Shown here one piece after another: positions 56,109 through 64,000 of a stretch of DNA of 64,000 bases (positions within the stretch are counted from its first letter, which is position 1; every line of letters begins with the position of its first letter). The position numbers and the translations under genes are program-made. The DNA is from Collinsella aerofaciens (GTDB taxonomy: Bacteria; Actinomycetota; Coriobacteriia; Coriobacteriales; Coriobacteriaceae), in the NCBI RefSeq assembly GCF_002736145.1, contig NZ_CP024160.1:124001-188000 (forward strand), written 5' to 3'. The notes under the pieces are model-generated. The model was not told the origin of the DNA and made no database searches. It saw only the letters and a list, made by a program, of their open reading frames with translations.

Positions 56109-58262
56109 TTACTGAACTTTGCTGGCGAACTCGAGGTATTGCATGCGCTGCAGCTTGTCGATCGTCGAGGCGTAGGGGCTGTCTTCCGATTCCAAGTCGT
56201 AGCGCAGCCCGTCGGCACCGAGATAGCCGGCGACATTGATGGTGGGCACATCTGACCTTGTCGCAAGCAGGGCCTTTTGGTAATTGGTGAGCGGGGCGCC
56301 GATCTTATTAAGGGTAATGGCTGCAATCTCGTTTGCCCCGACGGTGTCGTAGACGTTGAGCTCGGTATTGCCGGCGATCTCATAGTTAGCCCAGACGAGA
56401 TATGTCGACTGATAGATACGGAAAGCGTGGCTTGCCGTATCTTCCTGAGGGTACAGCTCGTCGTTGAGAGTCGTCGCGGCGCTCGGCTGATGGTCGCCAA
56501 AAAAGACAAGAACAACCGGTCTGCCGATATTGCGGAGCTCGTTGATAAAGTACTCGAGGTCCCGGTCGGATGCGTTGATGCAGGTGAGATAGGTGTTGAG
56601 CGCGCTGTTGGCACCCTCACTGGCTCCCTCGACCCAATAGTTTGTCAGCTCTTCGGCGGGAACGGTGCCATAGTCGTAGCCGCCGTGATTTTGCATCGTG
56701 ACGTCAAAGATGAACTGCGGGGCTTCGTCGGTTCTAAGCAGGTCGAGTATCTTGTCGTAGGTGGCGTAGTCGCATACGCCGGCATGGTAATAGGGCGCAC
56801 CTTCGAAATCGCCGATTGAAAGAAAGTCTCCAAAGCCCAGCTGCTGATAGATCTTATCTCGATGGTAGTTGACGGGGTTTTGCGGGTGCATAGCGGTAGT
56901 GGTATACCCAAGCTCTTTAAGGTTCTTTGCCAGGCTGTTGACGCCATTCATCTGATACAGCTGATAGGGGATTTTGCCTAATCCGACAAAGGCCGTTGTC
57001 GCTCCGGTCAAAAATTCGAATTCGGAGTTCGCCGTTCCGCCACCGGCGACCGAAGCGAGCATGGTGCCGCGAACAAGTGTGTCGGGAAGCGAGTTGTAGA
57101 ATGCGGGGCCGGTGTACCCGGCCGTCTGGAGCTGCTCAAAGCACGAAAGGTCGCTAAAACTCTCGTTCATGACGGCAACAATCGTCGGCTTGATTTCATT
57201 GAACTGGGCAACGGCCGCCGCGCGCTGCTCGCTCGAGCCATATGTGCTGTCGTAGGCGGCGGCGAGCTCCTGCTCGATGCTCTGCGCCTCATCGGGCGTA
57301 TAGTCTTCGGGCTTCTCAATGGGCAACTCGTTGACCATTTCGGTGAACGAAGTGATAAAACCCTGAGACGCATACGTGGTGATGGGCTGCCAACGGTCAA
57401 ATCCAAAATCCAGCGCCTGCTCCAAGTCGATGTTGGAAAAGCCTGAGAGCCCCACAACGGTCACTAGCAGAAAAGCACAGAGGTTAGCGGCGATAGCGGG
57501 GAAGACATGGGTGGGCGTACGGAGCTTTCGCGGTCGGATGAGCGAAAGAAGCCCCAGGGAAATCTCCAGCAGGGCGAGAGAGGTTACGATTCCGGCGGTA
57601 AAGGTAAACTCGTATCCCTCGCTCACTTCCATTGCGGTGCCAAGGGCCAAGATATCGCTTGGCAGGATGGCTTCGCCTTTAAACGTTATGACGAAGTGCT
57701 CGGCAATGCCAAGGATGCAGCAGACGACGGGCACGAGGGCCATGACGCCTCCATGACGCTGTCCCAGCAAATAAAGGGAGAGCAGAACCATCGCGAGCAG
57801 CCCGACGGAAAACCCGAATGAGTTGGCGGGAATGCGATAGAACGTTTCGTTGCAGGCAATTTCGAGTGAAACGAACGAGAGCGCTGAAACAGCGGCGATG
57901 ACAAGGATGTCACGGCAAATACAGGCAACTGTTCCCGTCGCAAGGTCGGTTTGGTCGATAAGTCCCGAAACCAAGGGCTCGACAAGAAGCATGACGGCGG
58001 CAGCACCGAGCGCCGAATAAGAAAGGACCCATAGGGAGCTGCCCTCATTTACGAGCAATTGATTCGTAACCCATGCAGCTACCACGCCGAGCGGGATGAG
58101 GAGCGTCGCGCACCAAAAGACGCGGGCAATGGGTGGCTTTTCGTTGCGTTTGATTGAAAAATACACGCGCACGACGACGGCGGCTACGATAAGGATGGCG
58201 ATGAATATGGGCAGATTGGCCATGTCGCTCGAAGTGATTTCAAGGGGGATATCTTCGGTCAT
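56109..58262 (-). CDS. LTA synthase-like membrane sulfatase (phosphoglycerol transferase family)
   Basis: A 717-residue protein. The ATG at 58262 follows AGAGGAAC; a longer frame lacks a site. About seven membrane segments over residues 1-270 precede a large extracellular sulfatase-type domain: ALVNESFSDL-like AVMNESFSDLSCF, the catalytic Thr in GGGTANSEFEFLTG, MHPQNPVNYHRDKIY, TMQNHGGYDYG and FFGDHQPS (metal site). It probably adds or transfers phosphoglycerol or similar groups to a wall polymer at the outer face. Single copy here, with no neighbouring teichoic acid genes. Confidence 0.9.
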   Translation of the reverse strand: MTEDIPLEITSSDMANLPIFIAILIVAAVVVRVYFSIKRNEKPPIARVFWCATLLIPLGVVAAWVTNQLLVNEGSSLWVLSYSALGAAAVMLLVEPLVSGLIDQTDLATGTVACICRDILVIAAVSALSFVSLEIACNETFYRIPANSFGFSVGLLAMVLLSLYLLGQRHGGVMALVPVVCCILGIAEHFVITFKGEAILPSDILALGTAMEVSEGYEFTFTAGIVTSLALLEISLGLLSLIRPRKLRTPTHVFPAIAANLCAFLLVTVVGLSGFSNIDLEQALDFGFDRWQPITTYASQGFITSFTEMVNELPIEKPEDYTPDEAQSIEQELAAAYDSTYGSSEQRAAAVAQFNEIKPTIVAVMNESFSDLSCFEQLQTAGYTGPAFYNSLPDTLVRGTMLASVAGGGTANSEFEFLTGATTAFVGLGKIPYQLYQMNGVNSLAKNLKELGYTTTAMHPQNPVNYHRDKIYQQLGFGDFLSIGDFEGAPYYHAGVCDYATYDKILDLLRTDEAPQFIFDVTMQNHGGYDYGTVPAEELTNYWVEGASEGANSALNTYLTCINASDRDLEYFINELRNIGRPVVLVFFGDHQPSAATTLNDELYPQEDTASHAFRIYQSTYLVWANYEIAGNTELNVYDTVGANEIAAITLNKIGAPLTNYQKALLATRSDVPTINVAGYLGADGLRYDLESEDSPYASTIDKLQRMQYLEFASKVQ

Positions 58263-58380
58263 GGACGTTCCTCTGGTACAGCAAATTAAGTTCAGTATTA
58301 GATTACTGTAACCTTTCCACGGCATTTCGAGAAACAAAGCGCCCGATACGCAAAGCTAAAGGTCTGCGAATCTTGTATTA

Positions 58381-58394
58381 CGAACATCTGTGCG
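58381..58394 (+). promoter_or_regulatory. LexA/SOS-like box before uvrA
   Basis: CGAACATCTGTGCG differs at one base from CGAAC-N4-GTTCG. It is about 60 bp before the uvrA start and shares CGAACATCTGT with the box before the TerB_N gene. uvrA is an SOS gene in many bacteria. Confidence 0.5.
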
Positions 58395-58455
58395 CGTCGA
58401 GTGCGCTAAACTCATCGGCAGTATGATTTGATGCAATAGGAGGCAAGGAGCTTCC

Positions 58456-61335
58456 ATGTCTGATTCTTCTATCGTTATTCGCGGCGCTCGTGAGCACAAC
58501 CTCCGTGATATCGATGTTTCCATTCCGCGTGACCAACTCGTGGTCATTACCGGTCTTTCTGGCTCGGGCAAGAGTTCGCTGGCATTCGACACTATCTATG
58601 CCGAGGGCCAGCGTCGATACGTCGAGAGCCTTTCGAGTTATGCGCGCCAGTTCTTGGGCCAGATGGACAAACCCGACTTGGATTCAATCGACGGCCTTTC
58701 GCCGGCTGTCTCAATTGATCAAAAGACGACATCCAAGAACCCGCGCTCGACGGTTGGCACCGTAACCGAGATTTATGACTATCTGCGCCTGCTGTTCGCC
58801 CGTGTGGGCACCCCGCACTGTCCCGAATGCGGCCGTGTCATTGAGCGTCAGACGACCGATCAGGTTGCCGACAAGGTCTTGGCGGCGGGGGAGGGCCGCC
58901 GCGCGTTTGTGCTGGCACCGGTGGTACGCGGGCGAAAAGGCGAGTACACCAAACTGTTTGAGGACCTTCGCGCCGAGGGCTTTAGCCGCGTGCGTGTCGA
59001 CGGTGAAGTGCGCTCGCTCGACGATCCGATCGATTTGGACAAGAAGTTCAAGCACGATATCGAGGTCGTGGTCGATCGCATCGTGATCCGTGAGAACTCT
59101 CTGGGCCGTATCGCCGAGTCCGTTGAACAGGCGACTGCGTTGGCGCACGGCAATGTGAACGTATACTTGCTGCCCGACCGCGACGCTCCCGAGGGGACCG
59201 AAGGCGAGTTGCTGGAGTATTCGCTGGCGTTGGCGTGCCCGGAGCATGGACACTCCATCGATGACCTGCAGCCGCGCGATTTCTCGTTCAACGCGCCCTA
59301 TGGCGCGTGCCCCGAGTGCGATGGCCTGGGTTTTAAGAAGACGGTCGATGCCGAGGCCCTAATCGAAGACCCCTCGAAGTCGATCGCCGACGGGGTCTTT
59401 GGCAGCCTGTTTGGCAACTCTAACTACTATCCGCAGATTTTCGCTGCGGTTTGTAAGCACTTCAAGGTGAGCGTCGATACGCCGTGGGAGGATCTACCTC
59501 CGCGGGTGCGTCGCGCGTTTTTAGACGGCATGGGCGACCAGAAGATTTCGGTCGACTATCAAAAGCTCGATGGGCGCCGCAGCCAGTGGGACACCAAGTT
59601 CTCGGGCGTGCGCAATATCCTGTACGAGCGCTATACCGAGACGACGAATGAGAACACCAAGGCGCGCTTGGAGAAGTACATCCGCGAGGAGCCGTGCTCG
59701 AGTTGCCATGGTGCTCGTCTGCGCCCCGAGATGCTCGCCGTTACCGTAGGCGGTAAGTCCATTTACGAGGTCTGCTGCCTATCGTGCCGCGAGTCGCTCG
59801 AGTTTTTTGAGGGCTTGGAGCTTACCGAGCGCCAACAATTTATCGGCGGGCGCATCGTTAAGGAAATCCTGGAGCGCCTGCGCTTTCTGGTCGATGTCGG
59901 ACTCGACTATCTGACCCTCGACCGTGCCTCGGCGACGCTTTCCGGAGGCGAGGCCCAGCGCATTCGCCTGGCAACGCAGATCGGCGCCGGCCTCATGGGT
60001 GTCCTGTACATTTTGGACGAGCCATCGATCGGTCTTCATCAGCGTGACAACGAGCGCCTGATCAAGACGCTCGAGCGCCTGCGTGACATCGGCAATACCG
60101 TTATCGTCGTCGAACACGACGAGGATACGATTCGTGCTGCCGACTATGTGATCGACATGGGCCCCGGTGCGGGCGTGAACGGCGGACACGTGGTCGCCGC
60201 GGGAACGCCTGCCGATATCATGGCGTGCCCCGATTCGATGACGGGTGCCTACCTGACCGGCAAGCGAATGATTCGGGTTCCCGATGAACGCCGCAAGCCC
60301 GGTCGCGGCTGCCTTAAGATCACGGGCGCCCGCGCCAACAACCTCAAAAACGTTACCGCCAAGATCGAGTTTGGTACGCTTACGGTTGTTACCGGCGTGT
60401 CGGGATCGGGCAAGAGCTCCCTGGTTACCGACACCATTGCGCCTGCCCTTACGAATGCCATTCACCGTTCGACGCGCCCTGTGGGTCCGTATAAGAAAAT
60501 CGAGGGCATCGAGTGTATCGATAAGGTTATCGATATCGACCAGTCGCCGATTGGCCGCACGCCGCGTTCCAACCCTGCTACGTACATTGGCCTGTGGGAT
60601 GATCTTCGCGCGCTGTTTGCGAGTACGCCGGAGTCGAAGGCGCGCGGCTACTCGCCGGGACGTTTCTCCTTTAACGTGAGCGGCGGTCGCTGCGAAGCAT
60701 GCAAGGGCGACGGACAAATTAAGATCGAGATGCACTTCCTTCCCGATATCTATGTCCCCTGTGAGGTCTGCGGCGGCAAACGCTATAACCGCGAGACGCT
60801 TGAGGTCACCTACCGTGGTAAGACCATCTCTGACGTGCTCGACATGAGCGTCACCGAGGCGCTGGCCTTCTTTGGGAATATCCCGCAGATTAAGCGCAAG
60901 CTCCAGACGCTGTATGATGTGGGCTTGGGCTACGTGAGCCTGGGCCAGCCCGCCACGACGCTCTCGGGCGGCGAGGCGCAGCGTGTGAAGCTCGCCAAGG
61001 AGCTTCATCGACGCCAGACGGGCAAGACGTTCTATATTTTGGACGAGCCGACGACCGGCCTTCATTTTGAGGACGTCCGCCAACTGCTCGATGTGCTGCA
61101 GCGCTTGGTCGATGCGGGCAACACGGTGCTGGTGATTGAACACAACCTTGATGTCATCAAGGTTGCCGACCGCCTGATCGATATGGGCCCCGAGGGCGGT
61201 AACGGCGGCGGAACCGTCGTGGTTTCGGGCACACCGGAGCAGGTTGCGGACTGTCCGCAGAGTTATACGGGCAAGTTTTTGGCGCCGTTGCTCAGGCGTG
61301 ACCGGGAGCGTCAGGCTCAACTTGATGCTCAATAA
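58456..61335 (+). CDS. uvrA: excinuclease ABC subunit A
   Basis: A 959-residue dual-ATPase damage-recognition protein, starting at an ATG behind AGGAGGCAAGGAG. It has the first Walker [21 protein letters not shown], zinc-finger cysteines (CPECG, CSSCHG, CEACKG, CEVCGG), two signature motifs ([20 protein letters not shown] and [15 protein letters not shown]) and the second Walker [12 protein letters not shown]. Full length. It loads UvrB, whose gene lies upstream. Confidence 0.97.
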   Translation: MSDSSIVIRGAREHNLRDIDVSIPRDQLVVITGLSGSGKSSLAFDTIYAEGQRRYVESLSSYARQFLGQMDKPDLDSIDGLSPAVSIDQKTTSKNPRSTVGTVTEIYDYLRLLFARVGTPHCPECGRVIERQTTDQVADKVLAAGEGRRAFVLAPVVRGRKGEYTKLFEDLRAEGFSRVRVDGEVRSLDDPIDLDKKFKHDIEVVVDRIVIRENSLGRIAESVEQATALAHGNVNVYLLPDRDAPEGTEGELLEYSLALACPEHGHSIDDLQPRDFSFNAPYGACPECDGLGFKKTVDAEALIEDPSKSIADGVFGSLFGNSNYYPQIFAAVCKHFKVSVDTPWEDLPPRVRRAFLDGMGDQKISVDYQKLDGRRSQWDTKFSGVRNILYERYTETTNENTKARLEKYIREEPCSSCHGARLRPEMLAVTVGGKSIYEVCCLSCRESLEFFEGLELTERQQFIGGRIVKEILERLRFLVDVGLDYLTLDRASATLSGGEAQRIRLATQIGAGLMGVLYILDEPSIGLHQRDNERLIKTLERLRDIGNTVIVVEHDEDTIRAADYVIDMGPGAGVNGGHVVAAGTPADIMACPDSMTGAYLTGKRMIRVPDERRKPGRGCLKITGARANNLKNVTAKIEFGTLTVVTGVSGSGKSSLVTDTIAPALTNAIHRSTRPVGPYKKIEGIECIDKVIDIDQSPIGRTPRSNPATYIGLWDDLRALFASTPESKARGYSPGRFSFNVSGGRCEACKGDGQIKIEMHFLPDIYVPCEVCGGKRYNRETLEVTYRGKTISDVLDMSVTEALAFFGNIPQIKRKLQTLYDVGLGYVSLGQPATTLSGGEAQRVKLAKELHRRQTGKTFYILDEPTTGLHFEDVRQLLDVLQRLVDAGNTVLVIEHNLDVIKVADRLIDMGPEGGNGGGTVVVSGTPEQVADCPQSYTGKFLAPLLRRDRERQAQLDAQ

Positions 61336-61355
61336 ATAGGCGATTCAGTTTATGG

Positions 61356-61386
61356 GCGCCATCGACTCCTTGTGATTCGATGGCGC
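61356..61386 (+). terminator. hairpin after uvrA
   Basis: GCGCCATCG (61356-61364) pairs exactly with CGATGGCGC (61378-61386) around a 13-nt loop, 21 bp after the stop. Only TTG follows, so it is a weak terminator candidate. Confidence 0.5.
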
Positions 61387-61467
61387 TTGCTGTGTCGAAG
61401 TGACGTATGCAGCCGAATTGGACATATACTTAATCCTTGCGTCCGAATGCGAGGGAAAGGATATGCC

Positions 61468-61968
61468 ATGGCAAAGGCTGTAAAGACGCCAAAAACCAAT
61501 GCGATGCGCGAGCTGGAAAGCGCCGGCATTTCCTATGTTCTACATACGTACGAAGACGATGGTGATGAGTCGGCGGGCCTGGGGGTCGCGATTTCGGAGC
61601 AGCTTGGCGAGGAGCCCGGTCAAGGATTTAAGACCTTGGTCTGCGTGACGCCGTCCAACGACCACGTCGTGTGCTGCATCCCTGTTGCCGACGAGCTCGA
61701 TCTAAAGTCCGCCGCGCGTGCCGCGGGGGAGAAGTCCTTGTCCATGATGCGTGTGAAGGATTTGCTTGCGGCGACTGGCTACGTTCGCGGCGGCTGCAGT
61801 CCGGTCGGTATGAAAAAACGCTACCGGACGCTCATTGATGAGACATGTGTCCTTTGGGATACCATTTTTATTTCGGGAGGCAAGCGTGGTTATCAGCTCG
61901 AGCTTGCACCTGATGATTTAATTGCATTTTGCGGGGCGACGGTTGCCGCGATTACGAGAGAGGACTGA
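61468..61968 (+). CDS. ybaK: Cys-tRNA(Pro)/Cys-tRNA(Cys) deacylase YbaK
   Basis: A 166-residue editing enzyme that removes Cys mis-attached to tRNA(Pro). The ATG at 61468 follows GAGGGAAAGG. It shows TNAMRELESAGISYVLHTYE, FKTLVCVTPSNDHVVCCIPV, RVKDLLAATGYVRGGCSPVG and FISGGKRGYQLELAPDDL, the standard YbaK order. murJ follows 3 bp after the stop. Confidence 0.93.
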   Translation: MAKAVKTPKTNAMRELESAGISYVLHTYEDDGDESAGLGVAISEQLGEEPGQGFKTLVCVTPSNDHVVCCIPVADELDLKSAARAAGEKSLSMMRVKDLLAATGYVRGGCSPVGMKKRYRTLIDETCVLWDTIFISGGKRGYQLELAPDDLIAFCGATVAAITRED

Positions 61969-61971
61969 GCG

Positions 61972-63654
61972 ATGCCGCAGGAAGAATTGAAGCGCGGAGC
62001 TCATTTTGCAGAAGAATCTGCGCCTCAGACACCCTCATCCGAAGCTTCTTCGTCGCGAGATGACACTGACGACATGGGCTCGTCGGACTACTCCACGGTT
62101 GGTCGTTCCGCCGGGCTTATGACCATCCTGACCATCGTGTCTCGCGTCACCGGTTTTATCCGCACGTGGGCAATGGCGGCCGCTATCGGCATGTCGCTGC
62201 TCTCGTCTTCCTATCAGGTCGCCAACAACCTGCCCAATATGCTCTACGAACTCGTGATGGGCGGCATGCTCGTGACGGCGTTTTTGCCCGTGTACATGGG
62301 CGTGAGGCGTGAGCAGGGTCGCGAGGCCTCTAACGAGTACGTGGGCAACCTGCTCGGTATTCTGCTATTGGTGCTGGGTGGCATTTCGTTGCTGGGGACC
62401 GTGTTCGCCCCGGGCTTTATCTGGACGCAATCGTTCCTTTCGGGTGACGGCGGCAGCATGGATACCGCTGCGTTCATGTTCCGTTTCTTTGCCATCCAGA
62501 TTCTGTTTTATGGTTTGGGCTCGGTGTTTTCGGGCGTCCTCAACGCACACCGCGACTACTTCTGGTCGACGTTTGCCCCGGTCCTCAACAATGTGATCGT
62601 CATTGCGAGCTTTATGGGCTTTGCGCCCGTGTCCGCACAGTTTGGCGAACGTGCCGGCATCATCTTGATTGCGGCCGGTACGACCCTCGGTGTCTTTGTT
62701 CAGATGGCATGTCAGATCCCCGCGCTTGGCAAGCACGGCGTGCATCCCCATATCCATATCGACTTTAAGGACCCCGCACTGCGCCAGACGATTGCGCTCG
62801 GTATCCCGACGCTGCTCGCCACGGTGTGCATGTTTGTCTCGACTTCTATCACCAACGCTGCTGCGCTGGTGGTCCAGCCCGAGACTGGTCCTTCCGTCAT
62901 CGCCTATGCGCGCCTGTGGTACACGCTGCCCTACGCGCTGATTGCCGCCTCGCTTTCGACGGCGCTCTATACCGAGCTCTCTCACGACGCACAGGAGAAG
63001 GATTACGACAGCGTCCGCATGGGCATTTCGCGTGGCGTCGCCCAGATGCTGTTCTTCCTGATTCCATTCGCGCTGTACCTGATTGTCTTCGCGCGTCCGC
63101 TCAACATGATCTACTGTGCAGGCAAGTTTGATGAGTCCGGCGTGGCGCTGGTGTCCGAGTTCCTTATCTACCTGGCACTTTCCCTGCCGCTCTACGGCGT
63201 GGTCGTGCTGATGCAGAAGAGCTTCTCTGCCTTGCTCGACATGAAGCCCTATAGCCGCTATTGTCTGTATTCCGCCATCGGCCAGGCCGGCTCGGTTCTG
63301 CTGTTTGGCGTTGTGCTGGGCTTCGGTATGCCGGCAATCGCGCTTTCGTATGTCGTCGACTACGTGATCTTGGTCGGTTGCTCGCTGTGGTGGCTGCGTC
63401 GTCGTCTGCGTGGTCTTCAGGTTAAATCTATCCTGCATGGCGGTTTCTTCGGCCTTTTGCTCGGTGGCCTGGGTGCTGCCGCAGGCGCCGGCGTCATGTG
63501 GGCGCTTGAGCACTTTGTCGGGGCACTTGGCGGCTCGATTCTGATTACTCTTGGCTACGTTTGCGTTGCGGGTGTCGTCTCGCTTGCTGTTACCTTTGGC
63601 CTTGCCGTCGTCCTTAAGATGCCCGAGGTCTCGGCGCTGATTCGTCGCAAGTAG
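61972..63654 (+). CDS. murJ: lipid II flippase MurJ
   Basis: A 560-residue polytopic membrane protein starting at an ATG behind GAGAGGACTGAG. A charged N-terminal tail of about 40 residues precedes the fold: LTIVSRVTGFIRTWAMAAAI, NNLPNMLYELVMGGMLVTAF, GVLNAHRDYFWSTFAPVLNN and YARLWYTLPYALIAASLSTA. About fourteen segments in total. It flips lipid-linked peptidoglycan precursor across the membrane. The uvrC start is 6 bp after the stop. Confidence 0.95.
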   Translation: MPQEELKRGAHFAEESAPQTPSSEASSSRDDTDDMGSSDYSTVGRSAGLMTILTIVSRVTGFIRTWAMAAAIGMSLLSSSYQVANNLPNMLYELVMGGMLVTAFLPVYMGVRREQGREASNEYVGNLLGILLLVLGGISLLGTVFAPGFIWTQSFLSGDGGSMDTAAFMFRFFAIQILFYGLGSVFSGVLNAHRDYFWSTFAPVLNNVIVIASFMGFAPVSAQFGERAGIILIAAGTTLGVFVQMACQIPALGKHGVHPHIHIDFKDPALRQTIALGIPTLLATVCMFVSTSITNAAALVVQPETGPSVIAYARLWYTLPYALIAASLSTALYTELSHDAQEKDYDSVRMGISRGVAQMLFFLIPFALYLIVFARPLNMIYCAGKFDESGVALVSEFLIYLALSLPLYGVVVLMQKSFSALLDMKPYSRYCLYSAIGQAGSVLLFGVVLGFGMPAIALSYVVDYVILVGCSLWWLRRRLRGLQVKSILHGGFFGLLLGGLGAAAGAGVMWALEHFVGALGGSILITLGYVCVAGVVSLAVTFGLAVVLKMPEVSALIRRK

Positions 63655-63660
63655 GTGCGC

Positions 63661-64000
63661 GTGGCCGGTCACGACAACATTCCAACGCTTGCCGAGCAGG
63701 TTTCGCGCGTTCCCACGCAGCCCGGCTGCTACCTTTGGAAAGACGCCAAGGGCGATGTCATCTACGTGGGCAAGGCGAAAAACCTGCGCGCCCGTATGCG
63801 TCAGTACGTGACGCTGCAGGACGAGCGCCAGAAGATCCCGCTGATGATGCAGTTGGTGGCGAGCTTTGACTATATCGTGGTGGAGACCGAGCACGAGGCG
63901 TTGGTGCTCGAGCGCAATTTGATTGGTCAGTACCATCCGTACTTTAACGTCGACCTCAAGGATGACAAGAGCTACCCCTTTATCGCCATTACAAAGGGCG
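63661..64000 (+). CDS. uvrC: excinuclease ABC subunit C, N-terminal part
   Basis: The frame runs from a GTG at 63661 to the window end (113 codons seen). A GTG at 63655 is equally in frame. The visible part is the GIY-YIG nuclease domain that makes the 3-prime incision: TQPGCYLWKDAKGDVIYVGK, AKNLRARMRQYV, TEHEALVLERNLI and KPYFN-like HPYFNVDLKDDKSYPFI. Family length is about 600-650 residues, so most lies outside. Translationally close to murJ. Confidence 0.93.
   Translation, partial: MAGHDNIPTLAEQVSRVPTQPGCYLWKDAKGDVIYVGKAKNLRARMRQYVTLQDERQKIPLMMQLVASFDYIVVETEHEALVLERNLIGQYHPYFNVDLKDDKSYPFIAITKG

Noticed and set aside
59779-61332. Long minus-strand open frame opposite uvrA (and similar ones opposite the LDH gene, recJ and murJ)
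   Set aside because: Shadow frames of well-identified genes; no start signals.

Overview
The window is high-GC DNA from a Coriobacteriia-type actinobacterium, most likely a human-gut Collinsella (C. aerofaciens group). This rests on the 16S gene at 43231-44738, which I recognise as Collinsella-like by reading rather than by alignment, and on the gene content. That content is an anaerobe's: a lactate dehydrogenase/Etf module with a ferredoxin-fused EtfA, clostridial-type PurL, two tandem Tat-type LivJ lipoproteins and LTA-synthase-like wall genes. Almost every gene has a purine-rich Shine-Dalgarno site, and these were used to correct many starts inward from the longest open frame.

Layout. 1-2.1 kb: a TerB_N-domain gene cut by the window edge, with a LexA-like box in its promoter, and a DUF554 membrane protein. 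2.2-5.4 kb: a five-gene minus-strand locus of exported proteins of unknown function (candidate surface-structure locus). 5.7-9.4 kb: LDH-EtfB-EtfA. 9.4-13.8 kb: HD phosphohydrolase, AzlCD amino-acid exporter, KdgT permease, membrane GGDEF protein. 13.9-22.0 kb: EamA exporter, purL, CPA2 antiporter, hom. 22.2-28.5 kb: livJ-livJ-livHMGF. 28.5-31.4 kb: a cluster of long palindromes, cutC, a DUF4931/GalT-like protein, a BASS-family transporter. 31.6-38.1 kb: a RecJ-helicase fusion, relA/spoT, an MBL hydrolase. 38.3-42.7 kb: fba, palindromic repeats, a transglutaminase-like protein, tRNA-Leu(CAA) with a duplicated 3-prime end, and infC-rpmI-rplT. 43.2-48.4 kb: a 16S-23S-5S operon without spacer tRNAs. 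48.6-64 kb: coaE, a lytic transglycosylase, uvrB, two flavoproteins, mrp, an LTA-synthase-like protein, uvrA, ybaK, murJ and the start of uvrC.

Themes. DNA repair is dense on the right: uvrB, uvrA and uvrC lie within about 14 kb, and uvrA has a LexA-like box similar to the one before the TerB_N gene. Translation control is visible at infC, which appears to start at a non-canonical AUA codon behind a terminator-like attenuator. Several intergenic regions carry long, nearly perfect inverted repeats that are not explained by simple terminators (20.46-20.56, 28.55-28.81 and 39.18-39.41 kb). There is no CRISPR array, transposase, integrase or prophage. The strongest candidates for something undescribed are the exported-protein locus, the RecJ-helicase fusion, the palindrome families and the tRNA-Leu 3-prime duplication.
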